Shown here: positions 33,595 to 45,548 of the stretch, in pieces | Layout: every line of letters begins with the position of its first letter | How positions within the stretch are numbered: position 1 is the stretch's first letter | Assembly: GCF_000001635.26 (NCBI RefSeq) | Contig: NC_000067.6 | Coordinates: 23,086,511-23,150,510, forward strand | Direction: 5' to 3' | DNA length: 64,000 nt | Source of the DNA: Mus musculus | Taxonomy: Eukaryota; Chordata; Mammalia; Rodentia; Muridae | Made by a program: the position numbers and the translations under genes | Notes under the pieces: model-generated | Database searches by the model: none | Told to the model about the DNA's origin: nothing | What the model saw: only the letters and a program-made list of their open reading frames with translations

Positions 33595-33770
33595 TAACAT
33601 TTTACTCCAGTTGTTGCTCTGATGGGTGAGCGGGGAGTGAGTGTGTGGGTGGAAGAGCACTCTCATAGAGACAAAGGGGAGGGGGAATAGGATGGGGGGA
33701 TTGTGGAGGGAGACCAGGAAGGGAGACAACTTTTGAAATGTAAATAAATAAAATAACCAACAAAAAAAGA
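33595..33770 (+). mobile_element. L1 3' end, 5'-truncated
   Basis: CAGTTGTTGCTCTGATGGGT at 33608-33627, GAGTGTGTGGGTGGAAGAGC, GGGGGATTGTGGAGGGAGAC and the terminal TTTGAAATGTAAATAAATAA match the mouse/Lx L1 3' UTR end. Confidence 0.8.
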
Positions 33771-35188
33771 TATATCAGAAGGAAATGGAGCATTGCTCAG
33801 AATAGAATGAATTGTTCACCACAAGAAAAGAGTCCATTTATTTACTAGTTATATAGTTTTCTAATGTCATGTAGAAATTGCTCTATCCATGGCCAGTGTG
33901 ACTGCTAGCCACTTTCATTTAGTTTTCATGTTCTTTTCTTTAGTGGTTGCTTAGTTGAGTACAGTGATGCCTCTGAGTACCGGCGGAGCTCCTTCTGTGC
34001 ACAGGATTCTCCCATGCGGGATTCTCCCCAGCACCTTTTACTCTATGGACATGTGGCCCAAGCTTCACAACTCAGGGCTATCCCTGAACACTGCCCTCAC
34101 CCATGACTTGGCTGCTTTCTCCCAGAACTGACACAGTGCAGATGTGTGCCTCTGACCAGGAATCCCTCTCCAGGGTCTGTCAAGATGCAGACATGTGAAC
34201 CTCCAGGTTCACTCTCTTACATTTAACAGTGTGTCCCATCCCCCATGTCCAGTATCCCAAGAGCCACAGTTTCATTTGTTGTGCTTTTTGTTACTCAAGT
34301 GAGAAAAATAAAATTTGTCTCTTATAATTTGCTTTTGACTGAAAATGTCAGTTTCCTTTGCCTTTTTTTAAATGTTGGAAACATATTTACATTGGACAGG
34401 TAGGAGTAAGGAGTAAAAAGGCTACAAAGCAGACATACTATAATACGGTGGTGCTTTGGAAAGTCCTAGGGCAGTACAAAGACTGAGAATTAGGAATTAG
34501 GAGGGAACTGGGAATCCAGGAGACGAGATCGTATTATGAAAGTGTCTGAGTAAACACAGACAGAAGTTGTTCCTTTGGCAGGGCCAACACCACACCACTA
34601 GCAGCCCCGAGTGGCCACAGTACATGTTACATAAGCTGGCCTGCCTTAAAATGCATAAGCCAACCTTTATTTAGAATTAATTTTTGATCCTTTGACCTTT
34701 CATGAGCTCTTAGCTTCAAAATGTCAAAATGCTTCAAAAGTTTCATTGAAATGATGTCATTCTTCCTTGAGACATTCTGTACTGTGCCTTTTCTCAGAGA
34801 TATATATTTGAGCTCTTAGAAACTTTCTTATATGTTTTTTAAGAGTATTAATTGAGGAGAATTAACAGTGGTTAAATTTACAGTTATAGCACATCTCAAC
34901 AAATATTGTCCCACCACACCCAAACCATCAATTCAGTTTTAGAACTGATTTCAGAAAAGCATTTACATCTGCAAGAGAGTATGATGTGTTCTTTAACCCT
35001 TTGTCTCCTACCTCCACTCTTTGCTCCTGGTCTCATGTGCTCTAAGCTTTGCCTTGTGAGACTGAAGCAACAGATGAACTCACAAAAGCAGTGACATGTG
35101 TCAATTACTCTCCTTTCTGCCTAGCAGGAGCCAGAGGTAACAAAGACTCACTGAAATGGGACACTGAAGCTTCTCAAAGTTAAGACAG
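33771..35188. other. Unique sequence with an unexplained GC-richer block
   Basis: The block 33960-34320 has few repeat hallmarks, a duplicated GGATTCTCCC word (34006 and 34018) and an AATAAA at 34308-34313. It could be an old 3' UTR or processed transcript fragment, but no gene could be identified. The remainder is AT-rich and featureless. Confidence 0.35.
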
Positions 35189-35335
35189 GACCAGAGAGAT
35201 AGCATGATGGAGAGAGATACTGCTACCATGCCTGACAATCTGAGATTCATACCAGGCCCACATGGTGGAAGCAAAGAACTAACTCCTGTACTATAAATAG
35301 GCTCTCCTCTGACCCTGGCATAGGGGCACATGTGT
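35189..35335 (+). repeat. B3-type SINE
   Basis: GGACCAGAGAGATAGCATGA head, then TGACAATCTGAGATTCATAC at 35233-35252 and CCACATGGTGGAAGC. Its tail runs into the GT/CA/GA microsatellite. Confidence 0.7.
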
Positions 35336-35363
35336 GAGTGTGTGTGTGTGCATGTGCACACAT

Positions 35364-35424
<61 letters not shown>

Positions 35425-35462
35425 AAGAGACAGAGACAGAGAGACAGAGACAGAGAGATAAT
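35336..35462. repeat. Compound (GT)n(CA)n(GA)n(CAGAGA)n microsatellite
   Basis: GT units to about 35350, CA units at about 35366-35393, then GAGA and CAGAGA units to 35459. The low-complexity frames here are not genes. Confidence 0.93.
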
Positions 35463-35834
35463 ACATAATATAATAATATAATACAAATTTTAAAATCCTT
35501 ATTGATAAGATGTAAAAACCATTACAGGATGGGTGACTTACATTATGTGCTCTGGCTGCCTATTGTACTGACATCAGTGCATGACATATGACCAAATTCC
35601 CAGGCACTGAAGACATGAGCCACTGAATTTGCATGGCATAGCAGGACATGAGGGAATTATCACACACAACAAAATTTAGATGACTGGGGCACTGAAAAGT
35701 AAGCACCAGAGGTCTTTGCTCAGACCTTTACTTCTGGAAACTACAGCTGAGTTGTAAATGAGCAATACCAGAAACAAAAAAATAGAAAGCTTATTAGGGA
35801 CTCGTCAGGCATTTATGTGACTTACATAAACCAT

Positions 35835-35962
35835 TCCTGACAACCTGAGATTGATACCAGGGATGACATGGCAGAAGAAGAGAACCTTCTCCTAAACTAC
35901 AGGTTGACCAGAGCATAACCACTATATATATATACACACACACACACACACATATATATATA

Positions 35963-36000
<38 letters not shown>

Positions 36001-36002
36001 CT
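35835..36002. repeat. B3 fragment plus (TA)n/(CA)n microsatellite
   Basis: CCTGACAACCTGAGATTGAT at 35837-35856 is another copy of the B3 segment seen at 35228. From 35920 it becomes alternating TA and CA runs through 36000. Confidence 0.7.
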
Positions 36003-36720
36003 AAAAAGGGGGCCCAGGGGAAGAGGGGGAAGGGAAAGCCCACACCCTGCCAGAGTTTTACCTATTCTCTGATCTATCAGGCATGGGAGAGCTGCTCTCT
36101 ACCTTCCACTCATCCCTGGGTGGGCATTCAAGCCTCTGACCCACTCTTCAGGGGGTGGCCAAGGGGCAGCCCTACCTGGGAGTCCCAGAGCTACTTTGCT
36201 AAAGCCACTGGGGTTATAGGAGAGAGGGATGAGGGAAGAGGTTCCCAACAAAGAGTGAGTGCAGCAGATCTTGATGAGCAGAGACTCTCTATGGTTTTAG
36301 AGCTTTATTATAGAAAGGCAGGGAGAGAGGGGGGAAAAGAGAGGAGAAGACAAAGAGAGAGGAGAGAGGAGAGAAGACAGAGAGGAGAGAGGGGGTGAGA
36401 GTGAGGGGTAAGTGGGAGACAAGTAAAAGAGTGAGAAATAAGAGCATAAGAGTGAGGTGGGGCTGAAAGGCCCTTTTTATGGTCTTTTCTGTTGCTAGGT
36501 AACTGAGGAGGAGTGTAGCCTGAAGGTCAGAAGCTTGGGCCATTACCTATGTGACTTCTAGTCATGCTTCTCTTGTGGGGGCTGTGGGGGGCAGTAACTT
36601 AGGCAGGAGCCAGAGTTCCAGGAACATAAGGGAATGCCTACTGTGTCAAGAAGGTGAATCATCACCCTTTGGGGTTCAGACCTCAGCTCAACTGGAGACC
36701 AGCCTGCAATTCCCCACATA
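36003..36720 (-). mobile_element. ERV solo LTR with intact promoter and poly(A) landmarks
   Basis: On the minus strand it starts TGTGGGGAATTGCAGG (plus 36705-36720). It carries a TATA-like CATAAAAAGGG (about plus 36472-36482), a CT-rich stretch, the poly(A) signal AATAAAGC (plus 36305-36312), and a GC-richer U5 to about 36003. The order U3-R-U5 is that of a retroviral LTR. The family is unnamed, and no internal viral sequence or clear target duplication was found. Confidence 0.65.
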
Positions 36721-36834
36721 TACTCACAGAGTGTGCTTCATTTGTTAACTTATCTGAGCCTTTATATTTAAAATAGACTTCCTATGGATGCAATATACTT
36801 TGATCTTGGTGGGGTTTTTCATTTGGTTGGTTAG

Positions 36835-36896
<62 letters not shown>
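36835..36896. repeat. (TTGC)n microsatellite
   Basis: About 15 perfect TTGC units; the Leu/Ala/Cys repeat frames across it are artefacts. Confidence 0.95.
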
Positions 36897-36901
<5 letters not shown>

Positions 36902-37074
36902 GAGGTTCCCCATGCCCCCCATACACACAATATTTTTATTTGGTGTTTAAACAGACCTTACTTAAGATGGTTTTTAGTATAAAAGCATTTATGTTTACTT
37001 TCTATTTGCTTAGTTGTTGGGTTTTTTTTTCTTCATCAATATTGTAAATGTCATATGTTAAATCTGTAGTCACT

Positions 37075-37219
37075 AAAGTGATGCTAGATGGAGGCAGTGT
37101 GCATCTAGGAGGGATGAGTAAGGTTCTATGATGTCATAAGAATGAGGCCTTTATGGTGAGATCAGTACCTTATAAGAAGAGACATCAGAAAAATATACCT
37201 TCCACTTCTCCCTCTCCTC

Positions 37220-37283
<64 letters not shown>

Positions 37284-37625
37284 CTTCTCCCCCTCACTCT
37301 CTCTTCCCCTCCTCTCCTCTCCACTCTATATTTCCCCCTCTTTCCCTCCCCTTACCTCTTCCTCTTTTCCTCCCACTCTCCCTCTCTTTTGATCTCCCTC
37401 TCCCCCACCTCCTCCTGGACTCCTCTTCTCTCTCCTCTATCTCTTCTCTCCCTCTCCTATCTCCCCCTCCCTCTCACCTTCCCCAGTATCTCCTCCTGTC
37501 TCTTTCTCTCTGACATAGGAGACAGTAGCCAACTTCAACTGAAGAAGAGAGCCCTTGATCCAGGTCAGCCACATTGGCCCTTGATTTCAAACATTCATCT
37601 GAAGAACTGTAAGAAATGAACTTGA
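37075..37625 (+). repeat. Ancient LTR-like repeat expanded by (CT)n
   Basis: The two halves of a recognisable old mammalian repeat flank a pyrimidine tract. On the left are ATGTCATAAGAATGAGGCCT and CCTTATAAGAAGAGACATCA; on the right are GAAGAAGAGAGCCCTTGATC and GAAGAACTGTAAGAAATGAA. Between them 37201-37510 is almost pure C/T with about 27 CT units at 37222-37275. The long Ser/Leu/Pro frames are artefacts. Confidence 0.6.
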
Positions 37626-37778
37626 TTTGTAAAGGCAGAAACTGGGAGGTCTGCCTTTTTCTGAAAAGAAATGGAGGAACAATGGATCTGAGAGAGAAGT
37701 GACATGAAGGGTAGTGGTCAGAGAGTGGAGGGATGAAGGGCTGCAGTTGGGATGTATTGTATAAATAAAGGAAAAAAA
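37626..37778 (+). mobile_element. L1 3' UTR end
   Basis: GGAGGTCTGCCTTTTTCTGA at 37647-37666, AATGGAGGAACAATGGATCT and GCTGCAGTTGGGATGTATTG near the end match old Lx-type L1 3' termini. Confidence 0.65.
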
Positions 37779-39635
37779 GACACTCAGTCTACATGACTTA
37801 TGAATATGTTCCCTTCTGAGCCTTCTCTGAACTAGAGTTAAGTAGAACTTTACAATTGGACTTTCCTTACCATGGCTTGATCGACCATGGGTGTTTATTA
37901 CAAGAATCTGAAAGAATTCTTGATGCTCCTGCTCTAGATGCAGGTCATATTATTTTTTTTTTCATCCTCACACAGATCCAGACTCAGCCTATAGCATTCA
38001 ATCAAACAGCCTTTAGAACACTCCAGAAGTTTCTGCTAAAGTGAGGCAAGCTGTAGTTGGAGCTCTGGATGCATCAACTGACTCAGATTCTGGGGGGAAT
38101 ATTGATTTTTACATTAGGATGTAAAAAATGATTATTTTTAGGTACAAGAAAGATAATTCATTTTTAATTGTTCTACATTTTTATAGAAGTGAAGGGGGCG
38201 AACCAAAGACTTGCAATGACTTCCAAGCTCTGTGTAGATCAAATCTGAAACCAACTATTTCTCTCACTCTTGTAATTTTAAAAGATAATTTCTCCTTAGA
38301 CAGGGACATTGAACATGGATTTAATGAAGACATATTCTTGTCTTTCTGCTGACGAGGGCAACGGTATGTGCATGAAATTTACTTCAGGTGTATGCACATT
38401 GTTTTAAAATATAAAATGCTGAGTTAATAGAATTTGAGTTAATAGAATTGAATTTTCATTTGTTCCAAGAATCTTATTATCTGTATGTTTGATACTAACC
38501 CAGGCATGAAATTTGAGGAGAGCTTTGTTGTATAACCTGAATTGTATTTTTTTTTCTTTTTCCTTTATTGGAAGAGTTCAGAAAGTGAATCTAGGATGCA
38601 TTGCAGATAGTTATAAAGTGATCCTGTTTCCTCACCCCTGATTTCCCCTGGGTGTGCATCTCGCTATTGATTTGCTCCCAAAATACTTTTGCTCTCCAAA
38701 CAATGAGATCCTATAATGCATTAAAAAGAAACAGTTCCTAAGTACATAAGAACATTGTGAATGTAATCAGGCTTCATAGCAACAGATGATATTAAAGACT
38801 GTTGGCAGGGGCAAATGAGAGCCAAGATAACAATAGAGCATCTTAGGTTGTTAGGGTTTTTTTTCTTTAATTTTTGATGATAAGTCACATTTGTTAGAGT
38901 AGAGTTATTAATATCTTAAAGTAAGGATAGCTGAAATGTGTGAAATTGTCATTGTTTGTGAGTGTATTGAACAAGACTGTGCATAAGTACAAGTTTGTGG
39001 TGCCTCTTGATTAAGACATCTATTAGAAAAGGCATCATTCCTGACTGGGAAGCTAGTCTCTCTCCTATAAGTGTATTTTTGAGTGAATTTTTAAAATGGA
39101 CTATAGATTGTTATAACATTTATGTAATATTGATTAACTAATCATTCTAAAATGTACTTACTTAAGTCATAATACTTTGTTATTTTTTAAGATCCTATGT
39201 GTTTGCTGTTTAATATTCTACTTGCTAAGTCTTATGTGGCTCTATTCATCTAGCAGGGACCTGGGGGCAGCTCAAGATCACTGGGGTTGCCAGACCAGAG
39301 CTGTCCTGTTGTGTAAGCATTACAATAACCCAGGCTTCAAGAGATGAACTTTTAGTAGGCATCTGTTGTGATGGTGTTTACCGACATAACATTGGCCATA
39401 AATTATACAAACCATCTCAGAGCCAAATGAGAAAGAAAAATATATGCCTTGAAACTAGGTTTCATTTTTGTTGGGAAACATTATTATGAAAAATATATCC
39501 CAACCCTGGCTTTAGCTGTATAAATTTTTATCTTTTCAAATGTAAAATGCATCCTTTCATTACCAAGAGCTCCACAATGTTATCTAGTTACTGCATAAAG
39601 TAAATCTAGAACCTGATGACCTTACAGGGTTGTAT
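37779..39635. other. Unique sequence, no gene seen
   Basis: About 1.8 kb of AT-rich sequence without recognisable repeats. A short exact repeat (GAGTTAATAGAATT) occurs at 38421-38434 and 38437-38450. Confidence 0.45.
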
Positions 39636-39637
39636 TA

Positions 39638-40115
39638 GTTAGGGTTCTCTAAAGTCACAGAACTTATGGGTAGTCTCTGTATAGTAAGGGAAATGGTTAT
39701 GATGACTTACAGTCTGTAGTCCAACTCCTCAACGATGATCAGCTGTGAATGGAAGTCCAAGGATCTAGTAGTTGCTCAGCCTCACAAGGCAAGCAGGTGA
39801 AGAAAAACAAATCTTCCTTCTTCCAATGTCTTTATGTGGGTTTCCAGCAGAAGGTGTGGCCTAGATTAAAGGTATGTACCACCACGCCTGAATCTGGGAT
39901 TTGCTTTGTCCCAGATGACCTTGAACTCAGAGATTTCCTTGCCTTAGTCTCCTGGGATTCATGGCCACTATGCCTCAAGATCTCTGTGCCAAGATTCAGT
40001 CAGAAACTTGTATCTCCCAGCCTCAAGATCTGAATCACAGGAGAGCCTTCCAATTCTGGATTGTAGTTCATTCCAGATACAGTCAAGTTGACAACCAGGA
40101 AGAGACACTACAGGG
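39638..40115 (+). repeat. RMER1-like rodent repeat
   Basis: Starts TTAGTTAGGGTTCTCTAAAG and continues through TGACTTACAGTCTGTAGTCC, CAGCAGAAGGTGTGGCCTAG, an internal B1-like piece (GATTAAAGGTATGTACCACC), CCAATTCTGGATTGTAGTTC, and ends AGTCAAGTTGACAACCAGGA at 40080-40099. The order matches a dispersed rodent repeat I associate with RMER1; the name is from memory. Confidence 0.7.
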
Positions 40116-40798
40116 TGCTGGCACAAATGAAGCGTCCATGCAAAGTCTCTCAAGTGTAGCCATTGGACATCAGCTCTTTAAAAGGATGGGTCATTTTCAC
40201 TCCACACCCAACACATCCACACTGGAAATATAGGCAGAAGATAATGCCAATTAGACATAGTCAAAGAGACAAAAATAATGGGAGAGAGCAGTCACTAGTC
40301 CATAGCAATAGGACAGTTTGTCCAGGGACATGTTGAAGCACAGGACTCTAGAGACGGGATGATCCTGCGACCAGTTCTATATCTGCTAATTCTTGTGACC
40401 CTCAGCTTCATCTGGCACTTTAATCATTTTTGTAACTATTCCTTTGGAGAAGTTATAATAGTTAACTCTACAGAGAGCTCTTCTGCTTCTACCTTTTCCT
40501 TTCCCCTCTGTTTAATTTCAGTTATCACATGCTAAATCTAACCATAGTCACATTTTCATGTGTTTCCTGGCACAGTAGCAGTTTCCACATAAAATCTGAT
40601 AGCATTTGAGTTGAAGCAAGTGCCCTGAGTTGAGCTAAGAAGAGAGGATCATGTTCCAGGTAGTCTGTGAGTGCCTCAGACTCTTTAGTCTGGGATATAA
40701 GTAATAAAATAAGAGCTAATGATAAAGTGTAAAATTGAATAACAAATAAAAAATAAAGGTCCTTTACTATAAAATGGGGGGGGGAGCAAAATGTGTTG
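40116..40798. other. Unique sequence, no gene seen
   Basis: No exon or repeat is recognised. Confidence 0.4.
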
Positions 40799-41150
40799 GC
40801 GATTTTGGTGGTTTGATTATGCTTGGCTCAGGAGTGACACTATGAGGAGGTATGGTATTATTGGCATAGGTATGGCCTTGTTGGAGGAAGCAAGTCACTA
40901 TGGGCGTGGTCAATGAGACCCTCCTCCTAACAGACTTCTAGCTGCCTTTGGAACAAGAGGTAGAACTCTCTGCTTCTACAAAGCCATGCCTCCTCTAGAC
41001 ACTGCCATGCTTATGCCATAATCATAATGGACTGAATCTCTGAACCTGTGAGCAAGCCCCTGTAAAATGTTGTCCGTTATGAGAGTTGCCTTGGTCATGA
41101 TGTCTTTTTTTTTTTTTTTTTTTTAGCAATGAAACTTTAAGACAAGGATT
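40799..41150 (+). repeat. MaLR-like LTR/rodent repeat copy
   Basis: GGTGGTTTGATTATGCTTGG, GTATGGCCTTGTTGGAGGAA at 40870-40889, GCCATGATTATGC-like and GTTGCCTTGGTCATGATGTC near the end; same family as 10430 and the minus copy at 13038. A T22 run sits at 41104-41125 inside its end. Confidence 0.7.
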
Positions 41151-41535
41151 ATACAGAAATTGCATTATGAAGTATTTCCAGAGCCTATATTTTTAATCCA
41201 ACATCACCTGTGAGCATTTCTTCCCAAATGGAACAGTTCAGAACAGCATTCTATTATCTAGTTTTTATCAGTACTCAACCAGAGAGGAAAAGAAGAAAAG
41301 ATGAAGATGAAACACATATATAGAATGGTTTTCTTTCACATGCCTTAACAAGTTTAATAATAACTTAGGATGCCAACACATCCATGGGTCTTCCTCATTC
41401 AGAGCTACTCTAAAATATATATATATATATCCTAGGAGTGTGCTGAAGTCGTTGCACAGTCATATGCCTCCACCATGTATAACTTGGAGATTTAGCTAGT
41501 AAAAGAGTTGAGGGAATGTTCTATATAATCTACCT
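41151..41535. other. Unique sequence, no gene seen
   Basis: Only a short AT run at 41416-41431 stands out. Confidence 0.4.
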
Positions 41536-41905
41536 ACTATAATTTAGATCTTGAATGCCCCAAAACCCTGTGTTTTAAGCAATTGGTCAAAAGGCTGTAG
41601 CCCTTGACCAGATGGTAAACCTTTTAGGAGGTAGATCCTGATGGGAGGGTATTATGCCACTGGGGGGGGGGGGGCTTGTACCAGAAGGTAATATGGAACC
41701 CACGGTTCCTTCTCATCCCCTCTCTTTGCTGCCTGGCTTCCACATATGAGCATTTTGTTCTATGGCATGTTCTTGGCAATGGTGCTCTGCCTCAGCCTGC
41801 CAAAAGGTAACTGACTATGGATGGAATGATGAATCTTCCCCCACAGATCCTTTACCTGAGTTTTTTATTTTTCTGCCATGACAGAAGTCTACCTAACTCA
41901 TGAGC
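41536..41905 (+). repeat. Old MaLR/LTR-like repeat
   Basis: TTGAATGCCCCAAAACCCTG, CCTTTTAGGAGGTAGATCCT at 41621-41640, GCTGCCTGGCTTCCACATAT and GACTATGGATGGAATGATGA follow the order of an old mammalian LTR-like repeat. A G13 run interrupts it at 41662-41674. Confidence 0.5.
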
Positions 41906-43190
41906 TGTTACTAATTCACAAATATGTTGTGCTTATTAAAGGATAAAGAAGCAATTGGTGTCCTGTAAGAGCCACATCTAGGAGAAAAGTCAATCAGCCT
42001 TTCTTCTCTCAGATGAAAACAAAAATGTCCCCACACTTACCAAAACAAAGACGTGGTTGACCAGATGATGATACTGAAGTTCTATAATTTAAAATAAATA
42101 AGCGGCAACAGCAAAAAGCGTACTTAGATTTCAACATGGCAATGAAAGTATTGCATGAATTCTTCTTGAGCGTGTCCTTTAGCAGCTTTGTGGCCTTTGG
42201 AAAACTATTTAAGGCACAGAACTGCAAATTTTACAGATTTAAAACAGAGAGATGAGCACAAACTCCCCATCAGTTAGTGTTTTATGGAAGATAGTGTGTA
42301 ACCCACTTAAAAGCCCACATAAAAGCATTTTATAAAACCCTACACCTGTGCAAAAAAAGACATTGCTTTTTGTTCAAATACCTAACATGAGAAAGATGAA
42401 AGGTTGCTTCAGGGTCAATATGCATCAATGCAAAAGCCTCCATATTTTAATATATTCAGTTATTTTTTAAGGACCAACATTGCCATGGGCATGAATATAT
42501 ATCTGTCATTGAGTTATTGAAATAATAAACCAACAAGAAATGCTTGACCTAAGAGAAACTGATAACACAATGTTAGGCGATGCTTCCTGAAACTTCTGAT
42601 CCCAGCTTCCTCCCATCCTTCCTGCCAGTGTATGTTGCATATTTAGAGTTTTAAGCCACTGGAAAAATTATATGTGTCTTGAATGGAAATAATGAAACAA
42701 TCGTATATACCTTTACAAGAGCCAGTAAAAATCTCACTTCAAGGACATTTGCAGTCAAATGCATGGTTACCCCAGTAAAGCCTGGTTTGCTCTGTTCTTA
42801 GAAAGGTGTGCAAAATTGAGAGTACAAAGACTATCTCCCAGGACTTAACATGGATGTTCACACACCTCACTGGTTTTATCTTTTTATCTTTTTAAATTCA
42901 GGCAGAGAAAACAAGAAGTCATTGGCTTAAGGATAGAAAATATGGAGTGTCCCTTAAAAGAAACTTAATCTTGTTGACTATTCATATTATTGCAAATGTA
43001 GGCATGAGACAGAGACACAAATGTTCCTGCTTACTTAGCAATGTCCTATTTTCCTTAGCTATTCTTAAAGACTGAGTAAGAATACCTTTTTATGCCATTC
43101 CCCTTCTAGAATCTAAAAATAGTTGGCAAAAGTAATGTGATAGTGATAATATAAAAATAACCACCATTTACTGAGCGCCTACTCCCCGAA
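41906..43190. other. Unique sequence, no gene seen
   Basis: AT-rich, with no exon or repeat recognised. The 72-codon minus frame at 42009-42227 has no domain. Confidence 0.4.
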
Positions 43191-43195
43191 GAAAA

Positions 43196-43198
<3 letters not shown>

Positions 43199-43251
<53 letters not shown>

Positions 43252-43580
43252 TGTGTGTAGAGAGTGTGTTCATGATGCATGTGTGTATGTATGTAGATAT
43301 CATGTGCATGTGTGTATGAGTGTGGGCAGTATATTTTCATGTGTGTATGTCTATAGGTAGAGTGTACACGTGTGTGGGTAGTATGTGTGCATGTGTCCAT
43401 GTGTGAGAGTAGTGTGTGCATGTATGTGTGTGTGTGTGAGAGAGAGTGAGCAATGTGTGTGTGTGTGTGTGTGTGTGTGTGAAGCATGTGTGTAGATAAT
43501 ATGTCTGTAAGTAGTACGTGTTTGCATATGCAAATGTGTGTATATGTATAGGCAATGTTTATGTACATGTATGTAGTATT
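43199..43580. repeat. (GT)n-rich minisatellite-like tract
   Basis: A perfect GT run of about 22 units at 43199-43244 is followed by 330 bases of GTGTG-rich imperfect sequence with interspersed CATG and GTATG words and further GT runs (43426-43437, 43455-43480). The His/Thr-rich minus frames are artefacts. Confidence 0.92.
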
Positions 43581-43699
43581 CATTTTACATTCTTGCTAAA
43601 GACACCATAATTCTCACTACAGATAATGAAAACAAATTGGCAGACAAGCTACAATTTGGTCAGAAGTATAACTAGTGAGTACAAAATAGGCCCAAAACA

Positions 43700-43765
43700 A
43701 ACAAAGACAAAAAAGAAACCCAAACAAAACAAAACAAAACAAAAACAAAACAAAACAAAACAAAC
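43700..43765. repeat. (AAAAC)n tract
   Basis: AAAAC pentamers with minor interruptions, resembling the A-rich tail of a SINE whose body is absent. Confidence 0.85.
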
Positions 43766-44050
43766 CATAAAAGAGATTCAGTCTTCTGGGAAGAAAATGT
43801 GTTAAGCAAATAATAGAACATTTGAGGGTAGATACTACTTTATTTAGCTATCTTGATGACTGAAAAAAATAATAAAAATTGAAGTCGTAACTGTAGACAT
43901 TGAATGTCTTTTTATAATATTTAGCTTCTGGTACAGTAGCTACAGCTCATTACTACTTGGGGTGGGGGAAGATGGTGGCAGGGAAGCAAGGAGGAAATGT
44001 GAAAAAGGAAGGAAGACAGGTAAAGACATGAAGTTAAGCATATTGGGATT
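43766..44050. other. Unique sequence, no gene seen
   Basis: No feature is recognised apart from a purine-rich patch at 43960-44020. Confidence 0.4.
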
Positions 44051-44225
44051 CTCTGTTCTAGAGCAGTGGTTCTCAACCTTCCTAATGCTGTTGCCATTTA
44101 ATACAGTTCCTCATGTTGTATTGATCCCCAACCATAAAATTATTTTCATTGCTACTTCATGACTACAATTTTGCTACTGAGATATTGGGTGTTCATAGGA
44201 TGTCATGAAATGTGGCCTGACTTAA
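44051..44225 (+). repeat. hAT-Charlie (URR1-like) DNA transposon fragment
   Basis: It begins with the Charlie-type terminal repeat CAGTGGTTCTCAACCTTCCT at 44064-44083. It continues CAGTTCCTCATGTTGTATTG and CCCAACCATAAAATTATTTT, and ends near ATGTGGCCTGAC. The right terminal repeat is missing. Confidence 0.8.
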
Positions 44226-45040
44226 AAAAAAAAAAAAAGAATGTAAGATAAAATCTCATAGAAAACAATGAAATAAGAAATCACCTGTTAAGAGCTGACT
44301 CCAGGTATGCCAGAATTGTTTCTTATATAAAAGGCTTTTCTTTGTATCGGTGGTGAGATTGTCCTGAAGGTGTTGATAAACCATGGAGTCAAGATTAGCA
44401 ATGAGAACTCTGGCCTTACTTTGTTTATCTGAGAAGACTGTGAAGAAATGGGGTTTACACAAGCACGTCTGATCCCTTGGGTCCACTGTTGCTGAGATGG
44501 TCATACATCAGAAAGATCAGGGACTTCACAGAAACAGACAGTTAACATAGAGACTCACAACTAGTCGATGTGAGAATAATTGATCATGACATTTTTAGCC
44601 CCAAGTGGGATCATGTGAGGCTTTGGGAATATCACAAAAGAAAGCAAAGGAAGGTTTTGTTTTTTTTTTTTTTCCCTAGGACATAAAGTTTGGGAAGAAC
44701 TGTTATGAAGTAGTTTCTTTGGAATAACACAGGACTCTTATTCTCATGAACTCATAGCAGCTGTAGTAGCTCACACAAGACCTGCACAAGATGAATCTAG
44801 ATAGCACTCTACTGTGGATGGGAGAAGAGTTTACAAGGCCCTACCTCTTGCTGAGAGCTGTTGGCAGTTGGTAATTCCTAAGGGTGAAAGTTTTCTTCAG
44901 GGATGTGGCTTCTCATGAGCTGTCCATGTGAATGTCAGTGAATGCCCCCACGGTTGTGATTTTTATAGGCAGTACAAATTAGAACTGGTGAGAGATACAT
45001 ACATGTATGCATACATACATACATAAGAATGTCACTAAGT
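44226..45040. other. Unique sequence, no gene seen
   Basis: Contains an A-run at 44224-44238, a T-run at 44661-44673 and CATA units at 44999-45022. No exon is recognised. Confidence 0.4.
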
Positions 45041-45165
45041 TGAGAGGATTGAAGAGGAGTGGGTAGATCAGGAAGGAGTTGGGGGAGGAGCATGGGTGAA
45101 TGTTATCAAAATCTACTATATGAAATGCTCAAGAAATGAACACAAATATTATATTAAAAATACTT
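45041..45165 (+). mobile_element. L1 3' terminus
   Basis: AGGAAGGAGTTGGGGGAGGA at 45070-45089, then TATCAAAATCTACTATATGA and an A/T-rich end match an old L1 3' end. Confidence 0.5.
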
Positions 45166-45189
45166 GGAATGTTTTTGAGGAAGGGTACT

Positions 45190-45548
45190 GTATTAGCTCT
45201 GATTCTACTGCTATGATAAAACACCAAGACCAACACAACCTATAGAAGAAATAGTTTATTGGTTCTTGTGGTTCTAGAGGGTTAAAGTCCATGATGATGG
45301 AACAATCGAACAGGAGCAGAAGCTGAAGGCTCACAATGGGAGTTATAAATACAAAGCTTTATAAGAACTAACTAGGAATGGTGTGAGGCTTTGAAACCAC
45401 AAAGTCTGTCCTTTTCCACACACACCCACAGACATGTTTCCTCTAGCAACCTGTAACTCTTAAAGTTATCCGAGCAACGCCACCACCTATGGACCAAATA
45501 TTCCAACATCAAAGCCTATAGGGACTATTCTCATTCTATCCACCACAG
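45190..45548 (-). repeat. Rodent LTR-like interspersed repeat
   Basis: ACTGCTATGATAAAACACCA at 45208-45227, AGAAATAGTTTATTGG, CATGATGATGGAACA, GGTGTGAGGCTTTGAAACCA and the right end CATTCTATCCACCACAG. The family resembles that at 61820-62130 (shared CTATGATAAAACACCA). The orientation is inferred from the related family. Confidence 0.55.

Noticed and set aside
36835..36896. Regularly spaced repeat resembling a CRISPR or minisatellite array
   Set aside because: It is a four-base microsatellite without spacers, in a mammalian genome.
43106..43583. Overlapping His/Thr-rich frames up to 134 codons
   Set aside because: Translation of a GT-rich tract; no domain and no splice or promoter context.
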